Part shown: positions 1 through 6,553 of the stretch, in pieces
How positions within the stretch are numbered: the stretch's first letter is position 1
Layout: the number at the start of each line of letters is the position of its first letter
NCBI GenBank assembly: GCA_023436825.1
Contig: JAEZHS010000488.1
Coordinates: 1-23,582 of the forward strand
Length of the DNA stretch: 23,582 nucleotides
Source of the DNA: Pseudomonadota bacterium
GTDB lineage: Bacteria; Pseudomonadota; Alphaproteobacteria; Reyranellales; Reyranellaceae
Direction of reading: 5' to 3'
Notes under the pieces: model-generated
Told to the model about the DNA's origin: nothing
The model's input: only the letters and a program-made list of their open reading frames with translations
The model's database searches: none
Translations under genes and position numbers: made by a program

Positions 1-7
1 GGGCGAC

Positions 8-346
8 ATGGCGCGCATCGCCGCCCTCGAGCCCGACCGCGCGATCGCGGTCGAACGCCAGCTCGTGGCGCTGTTCCGCGACATCGGCTGGATCGATGGC
101 GGGCTGGACGAGCTGGGAGAGGGCGCCCGTCCGCTGCTCGACTGGCTACGGCCCATCGCCGAGGCGCTGCATGCTGCGGCGTACCCCGTCGAGTCCGACG
201 GCGACAGCGAACCGCAGGAGCCCGCCATCACCGACCCGATCGCCGCATTCCGGGCTTTCGAGGCTTGGTACGAAGCCGACCGCGGCCAGCCCTTCCTGCA
301 GGTGTTCGAGCGCTACATGCCGCCGACGCCGCTGGTCGAGTTCTAG
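8..346 (+). CDS. Unrecognised small protein at the head of the fdhD-mobB operon (possibly 5'-truncated)
   Basis: A 112-residue frame that begins 7 bases into the window. No stop precedes the ATG in this frame, so the gene may start upstream of the window and this ATG may be internal. The product is acidic and soluble, with no signal peptide or membrane segment; it is rich in Ala, Glu and Asp and ends in PPTPLVEF. I do not recognise a family. It ends one base before the next ATG (348), and the following three genes overlap by 4 bp each, so the four genes are almost certainly co-transcribed. That linkage to fdhD and mobB suggests a role around a molybdenum enzyme, but this is inference from position only. 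Confidence 0.6.
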   Translation: MARIAALEPDRAIAVERQLVALFRDIGWIDGGLDELGEGARPLLDWLRPIAEALHAAAYPVESDGDSEPQEPAITDPIAAFRAFEAWYEADRGQPFLQVFERYMPPTPLVEF

Positions 347-347
347 G

Positions 348-719
348 ATGACGACCGACTTCGAGCAGTGGCTCTCGGCCCAGTTCGGCGAAACCGGTCC
401 GTTCACCCTATTCATCGTGCTGGTGCGCATCGCCGGCGGCGACGTCGTTCCGCTGAAGTCGAGCTATGCCCATCTGATCGGCGACGACATGGTCTGGCGC
501 GAGATGCGTGGGCTGCTCGATCGCGCCGGTACGGCGTGGGACGGCGTGGCGTTCTTCGTCGGCCTCGGCCACGCCGGCGGGCCGCTGCCCGATGCCGCGG
601 CGACGCGCAAGCTCCGGGAGGTCGAGGCTGACGTGAAGGCCGATCCGCTCATCCTCAACCGTGGCCGCTTCTTCGACCGCGAGGGCCGGCATCTGCGCGT
701 CGACGAGGTCGCGCGATGA
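348..719 (+). CDS. Unrecognised small protein, upstream of and overlapping fdhD
   Basis: Encodes 123 residues starting at the ATG at 348, one base after the previous stop. The same frame is open further upstream to 96, but that extension lies over the previous gene and is Arg/Ser-rich, as expected of a shadow frame, so the 348 start is preferred. The stop overlaps the fdhD start (ATGA at 716-719), which points to translational coupling. The product has an N-terminal hydrophobic patch (PFTLFIVLVRIAGG), then a charged C-terminal half. No catalytic motif or known family is recognised. It may be a conserved accessory protein of the formate dehydrogenase maturation locus, but only the gene order supports this. 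Confidence 0.65.
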   Translation: MTTDFEQWLSAQFGETGPFTLFIVLVRIAGGDVVPLKSSYAHLIGDDMVWREMRGLLDRAGTAWDGVAFFVGLGHAGGPLPDAAATRKLREVEADVKADPLILNRGRFFDREGRHLRVDEVAR

Positions 720-1513
720 GCGATGGTTCGGTTCATCGGGCGGCGCAGCGCCTGACCGCGGCAGGCATCGAGGCGCGGGACGAGATCGTTGCCGAGGAGG
801 TGGCTGTCGCCCTCGTCTACAACGGCATCAGCCACGCCGTGATGATGGCCACGCCCTGCGATCTCGAGGATTTCGCCCGCGGCTTCTCGTTGACCGAGCA
901 CATCGTCGAGAAACCCTCGGAGATCTACGACATCGAGGTCGAGCCGGTCGCGCACGGCATCGAGGTGCGCCTCGACATCGCTGCCCAGCGCATGGCGCGG
1001 CTGCGCGAGCAACGCCGCACCCTGGCCGGCCGTACCGGCTGCGGCCTGTGCGGGGTCGACAGCATCGAGGCGGCGATGCGGCCCGTGACCGCCGTGGCCG
1101 CCACGGCCGCTGTGCCGCGCGGCGCCATCGAGCGGGCGATGGCGGCGCTGCCGCTCGAGCAGCGCATCAATCGCGTGAATGGCGCGACCCATGCCGCCGG
1201 CTGGGCGCGGCCCGACGGTACCCTGATCGCGGTGCGCGAGGATGTCGGCCGGCACAATGCGCTCGACAAGCTGGGCGGCGCGCTGGCGAAATCCGGCGCA
1301 CTGCAGCCCGGCGGCTTCGTCGTCGTGACGAGCCGCTGTTCCTACGAGATGGTGCACAAGGCGGCGGCCCTCGGCGCGGCGGTGATCGCCGCAGTCTCGG
1401 CGCCGACGTCGCTCGCCATCGGGACAGCCGAGCAGGCGGGCATCGCCCTGGCCGCTTTCGTGCGTGACGGACGGCTCACCGTCTACGCCAATGCCGAGCG
1501 GATCGCCCCGTGA
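716..1513 (+). CDS. fdhD: FdhD, formate dehydrogenase accessory sulfurtransferase
   Basis: 265 residues, normal for FdhD. The family transfers sulfur from the cysteine desulfurase IscS to the bis-MGD molybdenum cofactor, which formate dehydrogenases need for activity; it acts in the cytoplasm. The family's mobile-loop cysteine pair is seen as CGLC at residues 109-112 (TGCGLCGVDS). Other FdhD-like stretches are DLEDFARGFSLTEHIV near residue 50, the REDVGRHNALDKL block near 176 and TSRCSYEMVHKAA near 206. The start overlaps the preceding stop by 4 bp, and the stop overlaps the mobB GTG start. No formate dehydrogenase subunit lies in the window; the enzyme genes may be just upstream. Identification is firm. 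Confidence 0.96.
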   Translation: MSDGSVHRAAQRLTAAGIEARDEIVAEEVAVALVYNGISHAVMMATPCDLEDFARGFSLTEHIVEKPSEIYDIEVEPVAHGIEVRLDIAAQRMARLREQRRTLAGRTGCGLCGVDSIEAAMRPVTAVAATAAVPRGAIERAMAALPLEQRINRVNGATHAAGWARPDGTLIAVREDVGRHNALDKLGGALAKSGALQPGGFVVVTSRCSYEMVHKAAALGAAVIAAVSAPTSLAIGTAEQAGIALAAFVRDGRLTVYANAERIAP

Positions 1514-1998
1514 GCGAGCAGCGCATCTTCGGCGTCACCGGCTGGAAGAACGCCGGCAAGACGACCTTGATGGAGCGGCTGGTCGCCGAGTTCGTGCGCC
1601 GCGGGCTCACCGTCAACACGATCAAGCACGGCCATCACGACATCGATGTCGATCAGCCGGGCCGGGATTCCTGGCGGCATCGGGCCGCGGGCGCTACCGA
1701 AGTCGCGGTCGTCGGCGGGCAGCGCTACGCCATCATGCGCGAGCAGGGGGAGCCGACGCTCGCCGAAGTGCTGGCGCGCCTGGCCCCGGCCGACCTCATC
1801 CTGATCGAAGGTTATAAGCGCGAACCCCATCGCAAGATCGAGGTGCGAGCCGAGACCGGCAAGCCGATGGCGTCCGATGACCCCAACATCGTGGCCATTG
1901 CGGCCGATGAGCGGCCGATCGACGCCACGCTGCCCTGGTTCCGGCGCAACGACATCGCCGGGATCGCCGACTTCGTTATCGCCACCTTGTGGCGGTGA
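1510..1998 (+). CDS. mobB: MobB, molybdopterin-guanine dinucleotide biosynthesis adaptor (P-loop GTPase)
   Basis: 162 residues beginning at a GTG (1510) that overlaps the fdhD stop. A Walker A motif is seen at residues 11-18 (GWKNAGKT), followed by TLMERLVAEFVRRG and the TIKHGHHD segment typical of MobB, then the LILIEGYKRE block near residue 100. MobB binds GTP and is thought to assist MobA in attaching GMP to molybdopterin to make the bis-MGD cofactor; it is usually not essential. Its pairing with fdhD fits cofactor supply plus sulfuration for a formate dehydrogenase. No mobA is present here. The gene converges on the FecR gene with only 15 bp between the stops. Confidence 0.95.
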   Translation: MSEQRIFGVTGWKNAGKTTLMERLVAEFVRRGLTVNTIKHGHHDIDVDQPGRDSWRHRAAGATEVAVVGGQRYAIMREQGEPTLAEVLARLAPADLILIEGYKREPHRKIEVRAETGKPMASDDPNIVAIAADERPIDATLPWFRRNDIAGIADFVIATLWR

Positions 1999-2013
1999 GC
2001 CGCCTGGCGGCGG

Positions 2014-4797
2014 TCACTTCTGGCCGGCGAAGATGCCCGAGGCCTGGTAGTTCGAGCCGTTCGTTCCGATCGAGAACGCTCCGCCCTGGTTCGCCGCACC
2101 CGGACCATAGAACGACCCACTCATGGAGCCGATGCGGCCTCCGCCGGCGAAGGCGCCTGCGAAGTTCGTTCCGCTGGAATTGGTCCCGGCCACCACGCCG
2201 CCATAGCCGCGATTGTCGAAATTCATGGACGTAACGCCCAGTCGCGCTCCGTAGTTATAGTTCATCTGGTAGTTACCAGAGGCAACGTAGGAGTTGCCTC
2301 GGTTGTTCACGTTGCCGACCATGAAGCCGTTATAGGTCGCGGTGCCGGTCTGCGGCATCTGGACGGCGGTCGTGGGCTGGCCCGCGACGTACGTCCCCAT
2401 ATTGACGCGCATCTGATCGCCGGCATTCGGCCCGCTCCTGTTGGTGGTGTCCGTGCTCCACCAACCCCAGGTCAGATACTCGCAGGTGCAGAGGGTGGGA
2501 TTGCCGGGCAGCGTCACCGGTGCCGCCTGCGCGCTCGCCAGCACGGTGTGGTCCTTCACCCTGTAGGTATGCCCGTTCGTTTCGAGGCTCGATCGCCTGT
2601 GACGGTCGGCGTCCTGAGTCGTCATTGCGTAGGTGTTGTTGTCGATGAACGCGCTGGTCGGACCCTGCCGGCCGCTGCCGCCGCCCAGCTGCAACGTGAG
2701 CTCGGAGAACGACACGAGGGAGCCGTCGTAGCCGCGCAGCACGATCTTGCCCGCCGCCTGGTTAGTCGAGGGATCGGTGCTGATCGTGACATCGCCGAGC
2801 CGCGCGAACAGTGCAATCGGCACCTTGGTCGCGTACGAATTGCCGCTCCTGGTGTCCAACAAGCCGCCGACATAGCCGCTCAGTGTCTGCGCGGTGCGGG
2901 TCTGGCCAATAGTCGGCGAGACGTTCGAGGATGCCGGCGCCGCGACGGTGACGGGATAGTACGAACTGCTCGGCGTGATGCCGTATGGCTGTTCGAGCGC
3001 TGCCCCGTTGACCCGATTGACTCCCGGACCGGTTCTGGCGATCCGATCCGGCGTGTACCCCATGTACTGCCCCGTATCTCCGTAGATCGCGGTGCCTTGG
3101 CCGGTATCCGCCGTTGCCATGTTGGAGGCGACGCGGGTGATCTTTTGTTCGCCGCCCATCCGCGCCGACCCGGCGTAGGTGCCTGTGCTGTAAAGCGTAT
3201 TGTTGGACGAATCGACGCCATAGTCGCCGATGAACACTCCCATGTACGACTTCTGTGCCGTGCCCGTGCCGGCGATCGAGAGAGTCACCTGCAGGCTCTT
3301 GCTCTTGGACGGATCCGCTCCGTAGATGGTGTAGAGTGGCGAGGTTTTCGCACTCGCCTTCAGTTGCGGGTCGCCGCCGATGGAGGCTGGGGCAAACGGC
3401 AGGTCCCCAGGCTTCGTCAGGTTCACGAGGTCATGCGCTCCCACGGCGTTCTTGGGGAAGTTGGCGACCGCCGTCGGTGTCCCACCGAACAGCACGAAGG
3501 TCTTGTTGTTGGAATCGACGAACGAGTAGGCAAAGGCTTGGCCGTTCGGGCTGACGAAGCCTGTGGCAGTCGCCGGACCGAACGGTGTGATGCCGCTGAA
3601 ACTGAATATCTGCCCCGGCAGCCACGGAACCTGCAGCGTGTGACCACCCTGCACCGTAATCGTGGCGATCTGCTCCAGGACCGTGCCGGTGGGCGCCAAG
3701 GGCTTGTTGTTCTCGTCATTCCGCTCGGCGCGAAGCGTCTTGGGATTGAAGGTGTTCGGCTTGTAGGGCAGCTCGGCCAGGAAACGGCCCTGGGTGACGA
3801 TGACCTGCGGGGCAGGGCCGGGACCGGGGTTTGGATTGGGATTCGGACCGGGATTGGGGTTGGGGCCCGGATTCGGACCGGGATTCGGATTCGGACCGGG
3901 ATTCGGCGCGGGCGCCAACGCCGGCTGTATCGGCTTGTTGGTCGGCGTACCCTGGCCCGTCTGCGTTTGCTGGTCGGCGTTGGTCAGAGCGTTCGTTGCG
4001 ATGTTGTTGTTGGCATTGAGCGGCAAGACTTGGTTGAAGTTCGGCGGATTGAAGGGCTGACCGGAATTGACGCTCGAGAATCCGGACCTCTGGGCCGTCT
4101 GATCCGCATTGCCTGCCGACCCGCCCGAAGACGACGAAGACGATTTTCCTTCGAGTTGGCCAAGCGCGGCATTGAGGCTGCCTTGCTTGATCATGATCGG
4201 CGCACCAGGTCCACCTCCGAAATTGGTCACGATCTGGGAACCCGCGCGAGTGGCCGTCTGGGTTTGGCCCATCGCGGTCACGCTCATGCTGTTGCCAAAC
4301 ACGAAGTCAGCCGCCGTCCGGACCTGCGTCACGGAAAAGATCGTGATGCCGCCGCGGATGCCGATCGTGGCGGAGGGCGTCGTGATGGTGATCGGGCTGG
4401 TCTTGCTGATCTTGCCGCCGACCAGGCGAAACACGCCCTTGCTGGCGCTGACGGCGAGGGCACCCGTCTTGGTGCTGGGATCGAAGACGAACTTGTCGAT
4501 GATGAGGCGGGCGTCCGGGCCGACCGTCAGCGAGCTGCCGTCGAGAAAGACCAGATGAGCACGGTCGTTGGCGCCCGTGGTGACCAACTCATTGGCCTGG
4601 ATGTCGATGCCGATGCGCAGGATTCGCTCGTTCTCGTTGGGCGGCTTGCCAAGGGGATCACCATCGGCCGCCGACGTGACGCCGACCTTGGCCATAGCCT
4701 CACCGATGGTGAACGGTGAGTTGAAGACTGCGAGGGCCGTCGAGCCAAGCAATACCGCACGCACGAGCGATGCCCGTACCAGCACTGATCTCGCCAT
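2014..4797 (-). CDS. Large secreted FecR-domain protein with a C-terminal TbpB-like small beta-barrel (putative Slam/T11SS passenger A)
   Basis: 927 residues from the ATG at 4797, which has GGAG 8 bases upstream; the open frame reaches 4854 but that extension is not signal-like. Order: signal peptide 1-36 (cut after EAMA, no lipobox Cys); FecR domain about 45-165; Ser/Gly linker; Asn-Pro-Gly-Pro repeat about 290-330; a long beta-rich, Asn/Thr/Gly-rich middle; and a last 109-residue domain (TATYNG... then GSFYGPGAANQGGAFS, ending SNYQASGIFAGQK) that reads like the TbpB/Slam-cargo barrel pattern 'G-x-FYGP-x-A-x-x-x-GG-x-F'. The only cysteines I see in the mature part are a CxC (CTCEYLTWGWW) near 770. 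There is no FecI sigma gene or TonB receptor nearby, so a FecR signalling role is unlikely. I infer a secreted passenger of the TPR-barrel protein encoded upstream; the passenger assignment is inference. Confidence 0.88.
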   Translation of the reverse strand: MARSVLVRASLVRAVLLGSTALAVFNSPFTIGEAMAKVGVTSAADGDPLGKPPNENERILRIGIDIQANELVTTGANDRAHLVFLDGSSLTVGPDARLIIDKFVFDPSTKTGALAVSASKGVFRLVGGKISKTSPITITTPSATIGIRGGITIFSVTQVRTAADFVFGNSMSVTAMGQTQTATRAGSQIVTNFGGGPGAPIMIKQGSLNAALGQLEGKSSSSSSGGSAGNADQTAQRSGFSSVNSGQPFNPPNFNQVLPLNANNNIATNALTNADQQTQTGQGTPTNKPIQPALAPAPNPGPNPNPGPNPGPNPNPGPNPNPNPGPGPAPQVIVTQGRFLAELPYKPNTFNPKTLRAERNDENNKPLAPTGTVLEQIATITVQGGHTLQVPWLPGQIFSFSGITPFGPATATGFVSPNGQAFAYSFVDSNNKTFVLFGGTPTAVANFPKNAVGAHDLVNLTKPGDLPFAPASIGGDPQLKASAKTSPLYTIYGADPSKSKSLQVTLSIAGTGTAQKSYMGVFIGDYGVDSSNNTLYSTGTYAGSARMGGEQKITRVASNMATADTGQGTAIYGDTGQYMGYTPDRIARTGPGVNRVNGAALEQPYGITPSSSYYPVTVAAPASSNVSPTIGQTRTAQTLSGYVGGLLDTRSGNSYATKVPIALFARLGDVTISTDPSTNQAAGKIVLRGYDGSLVSFSELTLQLGGGSGRQGPTSAFIDNNTYAMTTQDADRHRRSSLETNGHTYRVKDHTVLASAQAAPVTLPGNPTLCTCEYLTWGWWSTDTTNRSGPNAGDQMRVNMGTYVAGQPTTAVQMPQTGTATYNGFMVGNVNNRGNSYVASGNYQMNYNYGARLGVTSMNFDNRGYGGVVAGTNSSGTNFAGAFAGGGRIGSMSGSFYGPGAANQGGAFSIGTNGSNYQASGIFAGQK
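3790..3925 (-). repeat. In-frame low-complexity repeat coding for an Asn-Pro-Gly-Pro linker
   Basis: Tandem 6-9 bp units of the type GGATTCGGACCGGG (plus strand) run through about 3820-3910. On the minus strand they encode alternating NPGPNP units between the FecR half and the beta-rich half of passenger A. Such repeats form extended, protease-resistant spacers and readily change length by slippage, so copy number may vary between strains. Confidence 0.8.
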
Positions 4798-4926
4798 GGA
4801 TCCATCTCCGTGGCCGTCCAGCGGCCAACCCCGACACCAATCCACCCTGCCCAAACGCTACATTTCACGAACGCGTTGGGGGCAGAACCGTGACCGTGGC
4901 AGTCCCACCCGACCCCGGCCATCCTG

Positions 4927-4955
4927 ATCGTACTCCCGTTGGAAAGTACGACCAA
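4927..4955 (-). promoter_or_regulatory. Candidate promoter for passenger A with an inverted repeat filling its spacer
   Basis: Read on the minus strand: TTGGTC (4955-4950), a 17-base spacer, then TACGAT (4932-4927). This would start transcription near 4920 and leave a leader of about 120 nt. A 7-bp inverted repeat, TCGTACT (4928-4934) and AGTACGA (4945-4951) with a 10-base spacer, lies across the promoter and could be an operator. The hexamers are only partial matches to consensus, so confidence is modest. Confidence 0.35.
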
Positions 4956-5032
4956 TGATGCGTCGGCGATAATGTCGATTTGCTGGCGGTCGGCCGCGGG
5001 CGGTCGATTGGCGCCAATAGTTGCAGTTTTGC

Positions 5033-5060
5033 CACTGCCACCTCGTCCGAGGCGGCAGTG
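5033..5060 (-). terminator. Strong hairpin just after the stop of passenger B
   Basis: The arms are 5033-5045 and 5048-5060 (CACTGCC... / ...GGCAGTG), with a single mismatch in DNA that becomes a G-U pair in the minus-strand RNA. It lies 26 bases beyond the stop of the FecR gene ending at 5086. No U-run follows on the minus strand (the next bases give GCAAAACTG), so it is not a standard intrinsic terminator. It may attenuate read-through into passenger A or protect the 3' end of the upstream mRNA. Confidence 0.45.
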
Positions 5061-5085
5061 TCTGACTTGAAGTGCTTGTGCGGTA

Positions 5086-6522
5086 CTACTTTGTTCCCGT
5101 GAACAGACCAACGCCCTGGTAGTTGTTCGGGCCGGAGAAGCCGACAACGCCGAACTGCTGGCTGGCGGGATTGTTCGGCGCCGAGAGGAAGGTCCCGATC
5201 ACGTCGGCGGTACGCCCGCTTGGACCACTCGTCGACTGAAGGCTGCCCTGGAACACGGTCGTGTTGTTGATGAGCGAGGTGTTCGGCACGCTTCCGCCAC
5301 CATACGTCGTGTTGTCGATCTTGATGGTGGCGATGCCGTTGCGATTGCCGAAGCTCCAGGCGTTTTGATAGGTCCCGTCGATACGATTGCCATTGATGAG
5401 CGCAACCACAGGCCCGTTGTACGTGGCGGTGGCGCGCTGCAGATTGAGGTTGCTGAGCTCGTTGACCGTCGTCGCCACGCTGTTGGGCAGGAAAGCGAGC
5501 TTGGCGAAGTCGGACGCGCCAAAGGGGAATGCGCCGCTCAGGAACTGGTCGAATGCCGAGGGCTGGGGTTGGGGCTGAGGGCCTGGCTGCTGCTGCTGCC
5601 GTTGAGGCTGCCTTTCCGACTCGGTTGCGGTGGTGGTCTGAACGGCCTGGTTGGCGTTGCTCAACGCCGTCGAGATCGTGTCGTTGGGATTGCGATTGCG
5701 CGGACCTGGGCCTGAGCCGAAGTTGTCGGGTACTCCCGGAGCCACGATGCGCACCGATTGGGTGGAGTTGACGGCGGACAGGCCGGAGGACAGCGCGACC
5801 TGGTCCGGGCTGCGTGCGCCGCCACCACTGCTGCTGCTGCCGCCGCTACCACCACCACCGCCCTGGGAGCCGCCTCGACCTTCGAGGGAGGCGAGCTGCG
5901 CATTAAGGGCGCCCTGGGCCAGGATCGTCGGCAGACCCGGAGGGCCGCCGAGGGTGGTGATGATGATCGAGCTCGGCCTCGTTGCGACCTGGGTCTGGCC
6001 GGCGGCCCGCACGGTCATGTCTTTGCCGAACACGAAGATCGAATCGGTCTGATTGGCCTTGACGTCGAGGATGGTGATGCCGCCGCGGATGCCGACCGTG
6101 TTGGCCGGCGTGGTGATGGTGATCGGCCCGTTCTTGCTGATCTTGCCGCCGACCAGGCGCAGCACGCCCTTGCTGGCGTTGATCGCAAGCTCACCGGTCT
6201 TGGTGTTGGGGTCGAACACGAACTTGTCGATGGTGAGCTGGGCGTTGGGGCCGACGGTCAGGGACGAGCCGTCGAGGAAGAGGAGATGGGCGCGATCGTT
6301 GGCGCTGGTGGTGATCAGCTCGTTAGCCTGCACGTCGACGCCGATGCGCAGCACGCGCTCGGCCTCCTGCGGCGGCTTGCCGAGCGGATCGCCGTCGGTG
6401 GCCGATGTGACACCGACCTTGGCGGCTGCATCGCGAATTGCAAAAGGTGTAGCCAGCAGGCCAAGCGCCGTCGCTCCGAGAAGTGCTCCGCGCACGACCC
6501 GACCACGTACCGACTTTGTCAT
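5086..6522 (-). CDS. Secreted FecR-domain protein with a C-terminal small beta-barrel (putative Slam/T11SS passenger B)
   Basis: 478 residues; GGAG lies 7 bases before the ATG. Signal peptide 1-34 (cut after DAAA, no lipobox). The FecR domain at about 43-165 is very close to that of passenger A, including the start KVGVTSATDGDPLGKPP and the LVGGKISK and GIRGGITI blocks. Then come a Gly/Ser-rich linker (about 205-235), a Gln/Pro-rich linker (about 305-325), and a last ~112 residues: ATYNGPVVALING, IDNTTYGGG, VIGTFLSAP, ending NNYQGVGLFTGTK. That end matches the end of passenger A (NYQ-x-x-G-x-F-x-G-x-K). It begins 31 bp downstream of the TPR-barrel gene, so it is very probably in the same transcript. 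It lacks A's Pro-Gly-Asn repeat and long middle region, so it looks like a minimal passenger. Function beyond this is unknown. Confidence 0.88.
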   Translation of the reverse strand: MTKSVRGRVVRGALLGATALGLLATPFAIRDAAAKVGVTSATDGDPLGKPPQEAERVLRIGVDVQANELITTSANDRAHLLFLDGSSLTVGPNAQLTIDKFVFDPNTKTGELAINASKGVLRLVGGKISKNGPITITTPANTVGIRGGITILDVKANQTDSIFVFGKDMTVRAAGQTQVATRPSSIIITTLGGPPGLPTILAQGALNAQLASLEGRGGSQGGGGGSGGSSSSGGGARSPDQVALSSGLSAVNSTQSVRIVAPGVPDNFGSGPGPRNRNPNDTISTALSNANQAVQTTTATESERQPQRQQQQPGPQPQPQPSAFDQFLSGAFPFGASDFAKLAFLPNSVATTVNELSNLNLQRATATYNGPVVALINGNRIDGTYQNAWSFGNRNGIATIKIDNTTYGGGSVPNTSLINNTTVFQGSLQSTSGPSGRTADVIGTFLSAPNNPASQQFGVVGFSGPNNYQGVGLFTGTK

Positions 6523-6553
6523 GAACCCTCTCCGCGACCGTCGACGGTCAAAA

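Noticed and set aside
2548..4719. A 723-codon open frame on the + strand opposite passenger A
   Set aside because: It lies wholly antisense to a gene with signal peptide, known domains and ribosome site. Its translation is Arg/Gly/Val-rich without folds or a ribosome site, as expected of a shadow frame in GC-rich DNA.
2014..6522. FecR proteins as anti-sigma regulators of iron transport
   Set aside because: No FecI-type sigma gene or TonB receptor is adjacent, and both proteins have cleavable signal peptides and C-terminal barrel-like domains rather than the inner-membrane FecR layout.
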